Source: Olivibacter sp. SDN3
GTDB lineage: Bacteria; Bacteroidota; Bacteroidia; Sphingobacteriales; Sphingobacteriaceae
Assembly (NCBI RefSeq): GCF_014334135.1
Contig: NZ_CP060497.1
Span: forward strand, 4,464,001-4,528,000
DNA length: 64,000 nucleotides
Direction: 5' to 3'
The first letter of the stretch is position 1. Every line of letters begins with the position of its first letter. The notes below the pieces were generated by a model. It saw only the letters and a list, made by a program, of their open reading frames with translations. It was not told where the DNA came from and did no database searches. Below are positions 1-7,747 of this stretch, in pieces. A program made the translations under genes and the position numbers.

Positions 1-414
1 TTTGCATTTAAGCCCTTACAAAGTAAGGGTAGCTTTTTCAAAGCATTGCCCTATCCGCCACGACCAAACATTGCCAAAAAATGCCGTGGATTACCGCTTT
101 AAATCAATGGAACGGAATAACCTGCTTCTTTGCGCTATCAGTCACGCAAGCCTGTTTGCAGGCATCCGCTCCCGATGGCAGTTGTGAAAGACGGAGCGCA
201 GGAATGCCGGAACACATGACGGCGTTCCGCTCGGCAGGCAGGAATGCCGGACGGCATGAAAGCTATCCGGTAGCCATTCCATCGGGCAGGACGACTGGCA
301 AGCCATCGGTCTTGCCCGTGCGAGAGCCGGAATGACGGCACGGCTGACTGAACGAATGACGGCAAGCCCGACAGACGGGATTGTATCAAGACTGCCGGAG
401 AGTGTGCAGGGATG
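1..414. other. Non-coding segment of the conjugative element, left of the IS copy
   Basis: I see no convincing gene here. The sequence is rich in short partly inverted words around GGAATGCCGG, CGGCAAG and GGCAGG, so it could form structured DNA or RNA. It is not the 5' half of traO although the 3' half of traO lies just right of the IS, so sequence has been lost or rearranged at this junction. A transfer-origin or leader region of the element is possible, but nothing here proves it. Confidence 0.4.
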
Positions 415-471
415 TGGAGTTGCTACCTTTAAAGCGAGACAGATTTAGACAGTAATTTTAAATTTGTAGAA

Positions 472-771
472 ATGCATAGAAAATTTGATGATTCGTTTAA
501 GATAATGGCGGTCGATTTGAGCGTTGTTAAGGGATCTGTAGCCGATGTAGCTAAGGAATTAGACATAGACCCCAGTTTACTGAGTAAATGGCGTAGAAAT
601 CCACGTTATAATGGGAATAAGGTTTTACCTGACAATCCCAAGATCAGTCCGGAGGAGCAGGAGTTAAGGATTTTACGCAAGAAATTAAGAGATACAGAAT
701 TAGAACGCGATATCTTAAAAAAGGCCATAGCCATCTTCTCCAGGGGAGACGGTCCATATACCGGTTCATAA
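472..771 (+). CDS. IS3-family transposase OrfA (copy 1)
   Basis: This 99-residue protein has an N-terminal helix-turn-helix of the transposase_8 type (residues about 5-50, with DPSLLSKWRRNPRY) followed by a leucine-rich coiled coil (EEQELRILRKKLRDTELERD). It binds the IS ends and supplies the N-terminal part of the OrfAB fusion transposase. An A6G slippery run lies in its 3' part, and OrfB is reached by a -1 frameshift. The copy at 63560-63859 encodes the same protein. Confidence 0.9.
   Translation: MHRKFDDSFKIMAVDLSVVKGSVADVAKELDIDPSLLSKWRRNPRYNGNKVLPDNPKISPEEQELRILRKKLRDTELERDILKKAIAIFSRGDGPYTGS
717..723 (+). promoter_or_regulatory. Putative -1 ribosomal frameshift site (A AAA AAG) in the IS3 element
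   Basis: The heptamer A_AAA_AAG sits near the end of OrfA. After a -1 slip the reading continues through codons for HSHLLQGRRSIYRFIKENRE directly into OrfB, giving the OrfAB fusion normal for IS3 elements. The same site is present in copy 2. The slip is inferred from sequence. Confidence 0.7.
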
Positions 772-803
772 AGGAGAACCGAGAAGTATATTCCGTAGAG
801 AAG

Positions 804-1634
804 ATGTGCGAAGTATTGAACGTTAGCAGCAGTTGTTTTTACCGTTGGCTGGTTTGGCCCGAATCCCCCAGGGAACAACGCAGTAAAGCACTTGTGGATA
901 AAATACAGCAGGTACACAGTGACAGTAAGTATATCTATGGCAGCCCACGGATAACCGCAGAGCTGCACAAAAAAGGTGAAATGGTATCAAGAAGCTACGT
1001 AGCAAGATTGATGAAGAAACATGGGATACGAAGTAAGGTTAAGAAAAAATATAGGGTGACCACAGATTCGAGCCATAGTTATAGGATAGCTGAAAATCTC
1101 CTCCAAAGAGATTTTTCAGCGGATTCCCTATCGCAAAAATGGGTTAGCGACATTACTTACATCCATACCGGCAAAGGGTGGCTTTATCTAACAACGGTTA
1201 TCGATCTGGCGGACAGAAAAGTCATTGGATGGTCTTTAAGCACCGATATGACGACTAAAAACACTTCTGTACAAGCCATCAAAATGGCTATTAGAAACCG
1301 AGGTATCAAAGATGGTCTTATCTTCCATTCGGATAGAGGGATCCAATATGCCTGCGATGAATTCAGGAGGGTAATTGTAAAAAACAAGATACTTCAAAGC
1401 ATGAGTAGGAAGGCCAATTGCTGGGACAATGCAGTAGCTGAGAGCTTTTTCAAGACACTAAAGGCTGAAATGATCTACCATAGAAAATTCATCGATCAGC
1501 AATCGGCTAAATTGGAGATCTTTGGATATATTGAAGGTTTTTATAATACCAAAAGAACACATTCTGCCCTGGGATATAAAACCCCTAAGCAGATCGAAGA
1601 GATGCTATTGGAAAAAGAGAAAATGGCAGCATAA
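804..1634 (+). CDS. IS3-family transposase OrfB, DDE integrase domain (copy 1)
   Basis: The 276-residue catalytic part has an HTH_21-like N-terminus and an rve DDE core. The acidic residues are visible as D in WVSDITYIHTG, D in IFHSDRGIQYA and E in NAVAESFFKTLK. The annotated ATG is internal: the open -1 frame runs from the slippery site near 723, so the active product is probably the OrfAB fusion. It is identical in sequence to the protein at 62697-63527, which points to recent transposition. Confidence 0.93.
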   Translation: MCEVLNVSSSCFYRWLVWPESPREQRSKALVDKIQQVHSDSKYIYGSPRITAELHKKGEMVSRSYVARLMKKHGIRSKVKKKYRVTTDSSHSYRIAENLLQRDFSADSLSQKWVSDITYIHTGKGWLYLTTVIDLADRKVIGWSLSTDMTTKNTSVQAIKMAIRNRGIKDGLIFHSDRGIQYACDEFRRVIVKNKILQSMSRKANCWDNAVAESFFKTLKAEMIYHRKFIDQQSAKLEIFGYIEGFYNTKRTHSALGYKTPKQIEEMLLEKEKMAA

Positions 1635-1664
1635 AAAAGTCTCCTATTTTAAGTTGCAATTCCA

Positions 1665-2032
1665 GTGCGGAGTACACCCATCAGTTTTCCGGTTACAGGG
1701 ATGTACAGATACCGCTCGAAACCTACACGGGCGAGGTGGGTTACAGTCTTCAGCTATTGGGCGATGCGAGAAAGACCGTCACGCTGAATGCAGGGCTTAC
1801 AGCCGTGGCAGGTTACGAAACCATCAACCGGAGCGAAGCCATGTTACCGGATGGCTCGACCATCCTCGACAAAGACAATTTTGTCTATGGTACGGGCGGA
1901 CGGCTCACGCTCGAAACGTACCTGTCCGACCGCTTTGTCCTGCTCCTGCAAGGTCGGACAAAAGTATTATGGGGTACGGATTTGAAACAGTTCCGTCCAT
2001 CGGCAGGGATTGGACTAAGGTTTAACTTTTAA
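1665..2032 (+). pseudogene. traO, 3' half only (conjugative transposon TraO)
   Basis: The frame opens directly at the IS end (codons for AEYTHQF) and continues to FRPSAGIGLRFNF at the stop. GYSLQLLGDARK, GLTAVAGYETINR and VLLLQGRTKVLWGTDLKQF are typical of Bacteroidota TraO, an outer-membrane-associated protein of the mating apparatus. Full-length TraO is about 190 residues; the first 70 or so, including the signal peptide, are missing. The missing 5' part is not on the other side of the IS. traQ follows 12 bp downstream as in intact elements. Confidence 0.85.
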
Positions 2033-2044
2033 AATTGATTTACG

Positions 2045-2491
2045 ATGAAAATATTAATCAGAAAGTACGGGCTACATTTGCAGGCAATGTTCCTGCTCTT
2101 GGCGATGTTGGTCTGCTCCGTAGTGCTGACCTCGTGTGAAAAAGACGACCTCGATATACAACAGAATTACCCTTTTGAGGTACAGGTGATGCCTGTACCC
2201 AAAGAGGTAGCGAACGGGCAGACCGTTGAAATACGGATTACCGTTCAACGGTCGGGCAATTTCAATGATGCGAAATACTTTATCCGCTATTTCCAGTTTG
2301 ACGGACAGGGAACATTGCGGTATTACAGCGAACCGCCGTATATGCCCAATGATGTGTACCTATTGCCACAGACACAATTTAGGCTGTATTACACCTCGCA
2401 ATCCACCGTATCACAGTCGTTTGATATTTGGATTTCGGATAACTTCGGGAACGAAAAACAGGTTAGCTTTCAGTTTAACAGTAGGGATTGA
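2045..2491 (+). CDS. traQ: Conjugative transposon protein TraQ (DUF3872 family)
   Basis: This 148-residue lipoprotein has an N-terminal hydrophobic segment and lipobox (residues 14-31, VCSVVLTSC), then a beta-rich periplasmic domain typical of DUF3872/TraQ (VQVMPVPKEVANGQTVEIRI and SFDIWISDNFGNEKQVSFQF). It belongs to the tra operon of CTnDOT-like elements and acts in the cell envelope, though its exact task is unknown. It follows the traO fragment by 12 bp, and a terminator hairpin directly follows, so it ends the tra operon here. It is probably no longer transcribed from its own operon promoter because the upstream tra genes are gone. Confidence 0.88.
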   Translation: MKILIRKYGLHLQAMFLLLAMLVCSVVLTSCEKDDLDIQQNYPFEVQVMPVPKEVANGQTVEIRITVQRSGNFNDAKYFIRYFQFDGQGTLRYYSEPPYMPNDVYLLPQTQFRLYYTSQSTVSQSFDIWISDNFGNEKQVSFQFNSRD

Positions 2492-2498
2492 CACTATA

Positions 2499-2528
2499 AA
2501 TCCTGTCCGATGTGGACAGGATTTTTTC
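2499..2528 (+). terminator. Rho-independent terminator after traQ
   Basis: Stem AATCCTGTCC / GGACAGGATT with a 5-nt loop is followed by a run of T. It lies 8 bp after the traQ stop. Confidence 0.85.
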
Positions 2529-2596
2529 ATTTTTGAAGTCTCTTATTTTCATGTTTTTTCGTAAATTCAAACAGTGGAAACAAATAGCTTATCGTT

Positions 2597-2869
2597 ATGA
2601 CTTCATCATTGGTAATAGGTATAATATTTTTGGTTTTGGGCTTGGGTCTACGTTACTGGATTAACCGCAGGAAGTTTTACAGGCGTAGCATGACCGGAGC
2701 GGAGGGATTTTCAAGTTATGAAAAGTCGGTTGCCATCAAGTTTATGGAACGTGTCGGCAAATGGATAGCCTACGCTTTGATTATTTTTGGAGTATTGTCG
2801 TTATGGGTTTATTCACGAGAGAAAAAAGAAACGACATCGCCAACGACTGAAATACAAAACCCACGATAG
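2597..2869 (+). CDS. Small two-helix membrane protein of the conjugative element
   Basis: This 90-residue protein has hydrophobic segments at about residues 3-20 (VIGIIFLVLGLGL) and 55-72 (WIAYALIIFGVLSLWV), with a basic loop between (RRKFYRRS). Short proteins of this type often sit after traQ in Bacteroidota conjugative elements and are sometimes labelled as permeases without evidence. Its function is unknown. It has its own strong terminator downstream and lies outside the traQ terminator, so it is probably a separate transcript. Confidence 0.65.
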   Translation: MTSSLVIGIIFLVLGLGLRYWINRRKFYRRSMTGAEGFSSYEKSVAIKFMERVGKWIAYALIIFGVLSLWVYSREKKETTSPTTEIQNPR

Positions 2870-2892
2870 GCAACAATATAGTTATAAAGGAA

Positions 2893-2927
2893 ACGGTACA
2901 GGTCTTTGTCGTCTGTACCGTTTTTTT
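2893..2927 (+). terminator. Rho-independent terminator after the small membrane protein
   Basis: Stem ACGGTACAG / CTGTACCGT with an 11-nt loop is followed by seven T. Confidence 0.85.
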
Positions 2928-3063
2928 GTACCGAATATTAGCCATGTTAAATACAAAATCAAGTGATAAGGGAATATTGCGTAAGAAAATCTACATTGCT
3001 ATCTTTGCTAATAGAAAATATTGAATGCTTAAAGTGTTTTTGCTTTAAGTCTTGGTACTGAAA

Positions 3064-3154
3064 ACTGGTAATTTTTATATCTCCGAGACAATAAGTAAGA
3101 ACGCTCACGCCATAGGCGTGGGCGCTCGCTTATTTGGAGATAAGGTATACCAGT
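3064..3154 (+). promoter_or_regulatory. Long conserved-looking hairpin upstream of the receiver-like gene
   Basis: Four nested perfect stem blocks occur in order: ACTGGTA/TACCAGT, TATCTCC/GGAGATA, AATAAG/CTTATT and CGCTCACGCC/GGCGTGGGCG around a 3-nt loop. A competing outer pair GGTACTG (3054-3060) / CAGTACC (3151-3157) overlaps the first stem and would allow two folds. There is no T run, so a plain terminator is unlikely. It could be a leader RNA element or a small RNA. It lies in the 300-bp gene-free stretch before 3228. Confidence 0.5.
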
Positions 3155-3227
3155 ACCCCAGTATCGAGTAAGTGTAGTTGCCTGCGCTTTTTTTATTGCA
3201 GGTTTCGCTACTTTTAAAACAGATATT

Positions 3228-3671
3228 ATGGATGCTGGAAAAGAAAACAAAAACAAAGTCTGTGTAGCGGTCATAGATAGCCATGCACAGCTTCGGGAGA
3301 TGCCCGTAAAACAACTTGAAAATTCGGGTTATACGGTATTGTTCCAATCGGGTTACGGGCAGGATGCTCTACAAAAAATAAAAGAGGGTGGCAAGTTGCC
3401 GGATGTCTGTCTCATTGAGGAAGACTTTGCCACGGCTAAACTTTTGCTTGAAAAGCATCCCGATTTGAAAGTATTATTTTCCAGTACGAACGATAATGAG
3501 GAAAGCGTAACGGATATGCTGAAAACAGGTGTTTCGGGCTATATACTGAAATATGCTGACCCCGATGAATTGCTGACAGCCGTTAAGGTATTGAGCGAAA
3601 ACAAAAAATATTTCAGTGTCGGGATTAGTAGGATAGCAACGAAATATTTTAAAAATCAATCACAATCTTAG
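3228..3671 (+). CDS. Stand-alone response-regulator receiver-like protein lacking the phospho-acceptor Asp
   Basis: This 147-residue protein is a single CheY-like domain with no output domain. VAVIDSHAQ is the acidic pocket, VLFSSTN holds the switch Ser, and GVSGYILKYADPDELL holds the conserved Lys. At the phosphorylation position the expected Asp is Glu (PDVCLIEED). It may thus be locked in an active-like state or act only by protein contacts. It sits alone between a structured 5' region and a terminator, within the conjugative element. A role in element control is inference. Confidence 0.7.
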   Translation: MDAGKENKNKVCVAVIDSHAQLREMPVKQLENSGYTVLFQSGYGQDALQKIKEGGKLPDVCLIEEDFATAKLLLEKHPDLKVLFSSTNDNEESVTDMLKTGVSGYILKYADPDELLTAVKVLSENKKYFSVGISRIATKYFKNQSQS

Positions 3672-3805
3672 GTTTCTTTGCTACTTTCTTTTTCGTCTCA
3701 ACTCATGAAAGAAAGTAGTCTAATCCGAATACAACCTATTTGGAAAATGCAGGGTAAGGAACGGGGAAGCGGAAGCATTTAACAAAGGGGTTGTTCCGCT
3801 TTCCG

Positions 3806-3845
3806 AAAAAAGACGGTCCCGACCATCGGGAGGATCTGTCTTTTT
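3806..3845 (+). terminator. Terminator after the receiver-like gene
   Basis: Outer stem AAAAAGAC / GTCTTTTT encloses GTCCCGA / TCGGGA. The T run is on the plus strand. Confidence 0.65.
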
Positions 3846-3865
3846 GCCCATCCAATTTTTGAGGC

Positions 3866-3894
3866 AAAAAAACGGGAACGGCGTACCGCTCCCG
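3866..3894 (-). terminator. Terminator of the minus-strand operon 3916-5476
   Basis: On the minus strand, stem CGGGAGCGG / CCGTTCCCG with a 4-nt loop is followed by a run of seven T. It lies 22 bp beyond the stop at 3916. Confidence 0.8.
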
Positions 3895-3915
3895 AAATTC
3901 TAATCGTGTATATAG

Positions 3916-4128
3916 CTACAACTTTAAAATCGGCTTATTACTGCCCCTGTCATAGTTGATTTTGTACCCGTTGGACTGGATGACACCCTCTAATAAATTC
4001 CTCGCCTGTGTGGCATCCCAATCGTCAATTTTGGTCATGCCCATATAATGCAGTTTTTCAAACTGCTTCACCATTCGGGCAATAATGCTCAATGCCCTGT
4101 ATTCCGTTTTATCCGCAAGATTGCTCAT
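3916..4128 (-). CDS. Hypothetical conjugative-element protein (70 aa)
   Basis: A small soluble protein with helical content (EYRALSIIARMVKQFEKLHY) and a C-terminal basic stretch. I do not recognise a family. It is the last gene of a tightly packed operon: its start overlaps the upstream gene by 20 bp and a terminator follows. Such operons of small proteins with an antirestriction gene are usual in Bacteroidota conjugative elements. Confidence 0.6.
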   Translation of the reverse strand: MSNLADKTEYRALSIIARMVKQFEKLHYMGMTKIDDWDATQARNLLEGVIQSNGYKINYDRGSNKPILKL

Positions 4129-4306
4129 TTTCCTTTGATTTTAGTTGTACCAATTTTTTGTATATATCACGCCAATAGGCTTGCCTTTCCTTATCGCTCT
4201 CCACTGGTGGGATATGGTGCATATCCTTAAAATTTTCTGCCTGTGCAATGGCTTTATCAAGGTCGGTTACTTCTTTTCTCTGACCGTATAAATCTGAAAT
4301 GTACAT
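4109..4306 (-). CDS. Hypothetical conjugative-element protein (65 aa)
   Basis: A charged, helical protein (VTDLDKAIAQAENFK and RQAYWRDIYKKLVQLKSKEN). No family is recognised. It overlaps the next gene at its 3' end and starts 4 bp after the upstream gene ends, so it is translated in the same operon as the antirestriction protein. Confidence 0.6.
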   Translation of the reverse strand: MYISDLYGQRKEVTDLDKAIAQAENFKDMHHIPPVESDKERQAYWRDIYKKLVQLKSKENEQSCG

Positions 4307-4310
4307 TTGT

Positions 4311-4718
4311 CTATTGGTTTAAGTCCGTTACAATCATTTTATCATGCCCGAATAGCAAGTGTATAGCCTCTTTTAGCTTCGGGCTACATTCTTCCCTGTC
4401 TGCATACTCAACAAGGCAGTTTATTAGAAATATGGCATTGTGACCGTCAAATAACTGGTCAGAAAATACCCGTGTGCTACGGTGTAACATGACGTTATAC
4501 CGCTTTAAAACCTGTTCGGTATTACTGACCAAGCTAAACCAATAATCAGCGGTTAAAAATGTTCTTTTAGCCCAAATACTGCGTATATATTCCTCCTGCG
4601 CTCTGAAACGTTCCGTTTCCTGCTGTACAAAGAGGGTCAAATCTTTAAGGTTTTCGGGGAATAGCTTAGCAAGCAAATACCCTCTTTCAACGTTGTTCAT
4701 TTCGTTCAATGCTTTCAT
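4311..4718 (-). CDS. Hypothetical conjugative-element protein (about 135 aa)
   Basis: A soluble alpha-helical protein (GYLLAKLFPENLKDLTLFVQQETERF and LINCLVEYADREECSPKLKEAIHLLF regions). I do not recognise a domain. The start at 4718 places it 4 bp after the upstream stop; an alternative ATG at 4742 would overlap that gene. It is part of the ArdA operon. Confidence 0.6.
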   Translation of the reverse strand: MKALNEMNNVERGYLLAKLFPENLKDLTLFVQQETERFRAQEEYIRSIWAKRTFLTADYWFSLVSNTEQVLKRYNVMLHRSTRVFSDQLFDGHNAIFLINCLVEYADREECSPKLKEAIHLLFGHDKMIVTDLNQ

Positions 4719-4722
4719 GTCT

Positions 4723-4893
4723 TTATACTTTTTTAGTGTCAATCTTCTTCAATTTTATAATGGCACATTCGGGGCAATGCTCGGCGGTGGTTATCTGTTG
4801 TATTGCGCCCCTTTCACCGCTTAGCGATACTACTTTTACCCGTATCATGCCCGTATCATGTTTTAGGGTCGCTCTATAAGTTTCTATTATCAT
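4723..4893 (-). CDS. Small conjugative-element protein with a Cys pair (56 aa)
   Basis: The protein begins MIIETYRATLKHDTGMIRVK and ends with a CPEC motif (TAEHCPECAIIKLKKI) that could bind metal or form a disulfide. The longer upstream open frame would run into the ArdA gene, so the ATG at 4893, 49 bp after the ArdA stop, is preferred. Function unknown. Confidence 0.55.
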   Translation of the reverse strand: MIIETYRATLKHDTGMIRVKVVSLSGERGAIQQITTAEHCPECAIIKLKKIDTKKV

Positions 4894-4942
4894 GGTTTTG
4901 ATTTTTGATAGGCGACCACCTTTGCAGGCGGTCGCCTGTGGG

Positions 4943-5476
4943 TTAGCAATTATAAAATACGTGACCGCTATTGCTCCAATAGTCACCGCTAAACAGGTCA
5001 CGGGCATAAGCCTCATAATCGAAGTACGTTTTTGCAAATTCGGGCAAGTCCATTTGCTCTACCTGTTCATAGGCAAAATCTTCCTCGTCCTTGTATTCCC
5101 CTATATAGTCATCGTCAAAGTCGCTTATTAGGTCGTCAATATCGCCCTCGGATAGCTTACGGTGTCCATTGTCGCACCATATTAGAAATGCCTCTTTTCG
5201 GGTTTCGTCCATATCTTCCAAAGCCTCCAAAACCTCAATTATGCTATCGTTTATCCAACTTTCGCCGATTAAGCCGTTCGGGATGTTTTCGTAGTCTTGA
5301 AACATAAATTCGGGGTCTTCCTCGTCATCGTGCAACTCCCTGCAAGCGGTGTAAAATTCTTCCTTGTCCGCATAATCGGATAGCGTTAGCCACTTCCCAA
5401 AGATTGAACCGTCATTATATTTTGCGTATGTGCCGACATATACCCTTGCTTCCGATGTGTTTGTTTGATGTGTCAT
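4943..5476 (-). CDS. ardA: Antirestriction protein ArdA
   Basis: The 177-residue acidic protein starts MTHQTNTSEARVYVGTYAKY, followed by GSIFGKWLTLSDYADKEEFYTACRELH and a C-terminal part rich in Asp/Glu. ArdA proteins mimic bent B-DNA and block type I restriction enzymes as the element enters a new host. The ORF is open further upstream, but the ATG at 5476 gives the usual ArdA N-terminus. It is the first gene of the operon ending at 3916. Confidence 0.9.
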   Translation of the reverse strand: MTHQTNTSEARVYVGTYAKYNDGSIFGKWLTLSDYADKEEFYTACRELHDDEEDPEFMFQDYENIPNGLIGESWINDSIIEVLEALEDMDETRKEAFLIWCDNGHRKLSEGDIDDLISDFDDDYIGEYKDEEDFAYEQVEQMDLPEFAKTYFDYEAYARDLFSGDYWSNSGHVFYNC

Positions 5477-5584
5477 TTCTTTACTGTTTTGAATTAATTT
5501 TTTTGATTTATTCGGCAATGAGAGGTGGTGCTGTTGTTTTGTTTCAATACCATTTCCAATGCTTATTTTCCTCATGCCTGACAT

Positions 5585-5969
5585 TTTTTTTATTCGTGTA
5601 AAGAGCCGGAGTATGCTATGTTTCGTTTCGGGAGCAAGTCAAGGTTAGTGTTTAGGGCGACACAAGGTTTTGGGAAAAAAATACACCCAACGGGCTGGAG
5701 ATTTTTTTTCCAAACGTGTCTTGACCTTGGGGCGACAGAAACACGGGTTACCTTTGCTCCATGAAACGTGAACAATAGGCATACTCGCTTTTTAGGCATA
5801 ACCAAACGTGGAAGTAATGAGGATAGCATTGCCGAAATGGTTCTAAACAGGCAGACTATGCCAAGTAATTCAACCCAAAGACATATTCAAAGAGCCATTC
5901 CATCATATCTATAAGTTTGTTCGTGATGCGGATTATTCCGCTCGGTTAACAAGCAAAATAGAGTTGAAG
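5585..5969. other. Gene-free stretch with a long imperfect hairpin (5638-5725)
   Basis: No supported gene. Between 5638 and 5725 three blocks pair across a 20-nt loop: GTCAAG/CTTGAC, GACAC/GTGTC and TTTTGGGAAAAAAA with TTTTTTTTCCAAA. This may be the 5' region of the ardA operon (transcribed leftward) or a small structured RNA. An open frame without ATG runs into the next gene from about 5846. Confidence 0.4.
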
Positions 5970-6131
5970 ATGGAGAAAGAAAAAGCGAACGATTTAACTC
6001 CCGAAAGAGTTGTACAAATCTTGAAAAAGAAAGGAACGGAGGTCGATTTAGAGGAAGCGCAAGCCATCTTGGAGTTTGTCAAGAAGATAGCTCACATTGC
6101 AGTTAACCAGTATCTAAGAGGAAAAGTTTAA
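5970..6131 (+). CDS. Small helical protein preceding the recombinase (53 aa)
   Basis: The protein reads MEKEKANDLTPERVVQILKK..., then VDLEEAQAILEFVKKIAHIA and YLRGKV. Short proteins with this LTPE...VDLEEAQ...ILEF layout are common directly before large serine recombinases in Bacteroidota elements. It may be an accessory DNA-binding or directionality factor, which is inference. The recombinase starts 26 bp downstream, so the two are probably co-transcribed. Confidence 0.7.
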   Translation: MEKEKANDLTPERVVQILKKKGTEVDLEEAQAILEFVKKIAHIAVNQYLRGKV

Positions 6132-6157
6132 TCTAATGAACAAGGAAAACTGTTGTG

Positions 6158-7747
6158 ATGAGAAAGGCAGATTTATACATACGTGTATCGACAGACGAGC
6201 AAGCGGACAAGGGATATTCGCAACGTGACCAAGAAGACCGATTAAGAAGATATTGTGAAATAAAAGGTATTCCGGTAAGAGATGTGTATATAGAAGACCA
6301 TTCGGCAAAATCTTTCAAACGCCCAGAATGGCAGAAATATTTAACCAACCTACGCAAAACAAAGAACAACAAATCGGGGTCGATAATATTATTTACCAAA
6401 TGGGATAGGTTCAGTAGAAACGCAGGGGATGCCTACCAAATGATTAACCAGTTACGGACACATGGCGTTGAGCCTGTTGCGATAGAACAGCCCTTAGACC
6501 TTACCATTCCCGAAAATAAAATCATGCTTGCGTTCTATCTTGCTTCGCCGGAAGTTGAGAACGACAGGCGTGCATTAAATGTTTTTCACGGAATGCGCAG
6601 GGCAAAAAAAGAGGGGCGGTATATGGGTACTGCTCCATTGGGATATGTCAACAAGATAACAGAGGACAAAAAGAAATACATTGCTCCGCATGACTTTGAA
6701 GCACCCATACTAAAATGGGCATTTGAGCAAATCGCATCCAATAACTTCAATACCGAACAGATATGGAGGAAAGTGCGGGAAAAAGCCGATAGCAAAGGGC
6801 GGTTTAGCAAAAATAATTTTTGGGTAGCTGTCCGAAACCCGTTGTACTGTGGCAAAATATTCATTCCTCCCTACAAAGAGGAAAAGGGGCATTTTGTCAA
6901 AGGACTGCATGAGCCATTAATCAGCGAAAAGCTGTTTGCAGATGTACAGGATATACTGGATGGGAGGAAGAGGGTTGTTAACCCCAAGATAGTAGCAACA
7001 GAGGATTTTCCTCTTAGGGGCTTCCTAAAGTGTCCTAACTGCGACAGGAGGCTTTCGGGTAGTGCTTCAAAAGGACGGAACGCATATTATAACTATTATC
7101 ATTGTACTTCCTCCTGCGGAACACGGTTTAAAGCTGAACCCGTTAATGAGGCTTTTTTAAAACAGTTACGTTATCTGTCACCAAAGGCAGGTATGGTTGA
7201 CGTTTTTATCGAAGCATTTATAAAAGACTTCAACAACCAAAACAAAATACAAAACACCCAACGGGCAAGTATCATAAGTGAGATTGATGCGTTGAACAAA
7301 CGCTATCAAAATGCACTTTTAAAGAATGCCGATGGGGAAATGGCAGACGATGATTTCCAAGAAGTAAAGAAATTGACCAAAGGCAAAATCGAGAAATTGG
7401 AGAGACAATTAAATGATTTGGCGGTGGTAGGCAGTGAGATAAAAGACTTGGTAGCTTCTGCCTTAAAAAAGGTCGCAAACATTGATAGACGCTACGAAAA
7501 CGGCGATATTGAGGAAAAACGAGAAATAATTGGTTCGATGTTCCCCGATTTTTTGGAATTTGACGGTACACGACATCGAACCGCTCGGCTAAATTCTGCG
7601 GTTACTCTTATCTATCAGAATAACAGCAAATTACAGAGCAAAAAAAATGGGACAAGTCTATCATTTTTAGACTTGTCCCAAGACGTGATCCCGCTGGGAT
7701 TCGAACCCAGGACCCATACATTAAAAGTGTATTGCTCTACCAGCTGA
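6158..7747 (+). CDS. Large serine recombinase (integrase of the conjugative element)
   Basis: The 529-residue protein has a resolvase N-terminal domain with the catalytic Ser in LYIRVSTDEQ (about residue 11) and the motif TKWDRFSRNAGDAY, then a recombinase domain (residues about 160-260), a zinc ribbon (CPNCDRRLSG and CTSSCGTRF) and a C-terminal coiled coil. It would catalyse element integration and excision through a 5'-phosphoserine link. The last 20 or so codons are antisense to tRNA-Lys (7686-7758) and its terminator, so the gene's 3' end may be supplied by the host junction. The start at 6158 (ATG) is preferred to the in-frame GTG at 6155. Confidence 0.92.
   Translation: MRKADLYIRVSTDEQADKGYSQRDQEDRLRRYCEIKGIPVRDVYIEDHSAKSFKRPEWQKYLTNLRKTKNNKSGSIILFTKWDRFSRNAGDAYQMINQLRTHGVEPVAIEQPLDLTIPENKIMLAFYLASPEVENDRRALNVFHGMRRAKKEGRYMGTAPLGYVNKITEDKKKYIAPHDFEAPILKWAFEQIASNNFNTEQIWRKVREKADSKGRFSKNNFWVAVRNPLYCGKIFIPPYKEEKGHFVKGLHEPLISEKLFADVQDILDGRKRVVNPKIVATEDFPLRGFLKCPNCDRRLSGSASKGRNAYYNYYHCTSSCGTRFKAEPVNEAFLKQLRYLSPKAGMVDVFIEAFIKDFNNQNKIQNTQRASIISEIDALNKRYQNALLKNADGEMADDDFQEVKKLTKGKIEKLERQLNDLAVVGSEIKDLVASALKKVANIDRRYENGDIEEKREIIGSMFPDFLEFDGTRHRTARLNSAVTLIYQNNSKLQSKKNGTSLSFLDLSQDVIPLGFEPRTHTLKVYCSTS
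7641..7679 (-). terminator. Terminator of tRNA-Lys(UUU)
   Basis: On the minus strand, stem GGGACAAGTCT / AGACTTGTCCC with a 9-nt loop is followed by A and eight T, 7 bp after the tRNA. It lies inside the recombinase reading frame on the other strand. Confidence 0.9.

Larger units (their letters stand above)
415..1664 (+). mobile_element. IS3-family insertion sequence, copy 1 (1250 bp)
   Basis: The ends are imperfect inverted repeats of about 26 bp: TGGAGTTGCTACC at the left, and the complement of TGGAATTGCAACTT at the right, both reaching a shared GAGAC. A second copy with identical translated ORFs lies inverted at 62667-63916, and comparing the two fixes the ends. The flanks of this copy (GATG left, GTGC right) are not a target duplication, while copy 2 has CCAG on both sides. 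This copy therefore probably marks a deletion or recombination junction. It truncates traO. Confidence 0.9.

Noticed and set aside
81-389. Overlapping open frames on both strands in the GC-rich start of the window
   Set aside because: They follow short repeats, have odd composition and no family resemblance; treated as non-coding.
5590-5829. Minus-strand 79-codon open frame after ardA
   Set aside because: It lies over the long hairpin and shows no family signal; chance frame is more likely.
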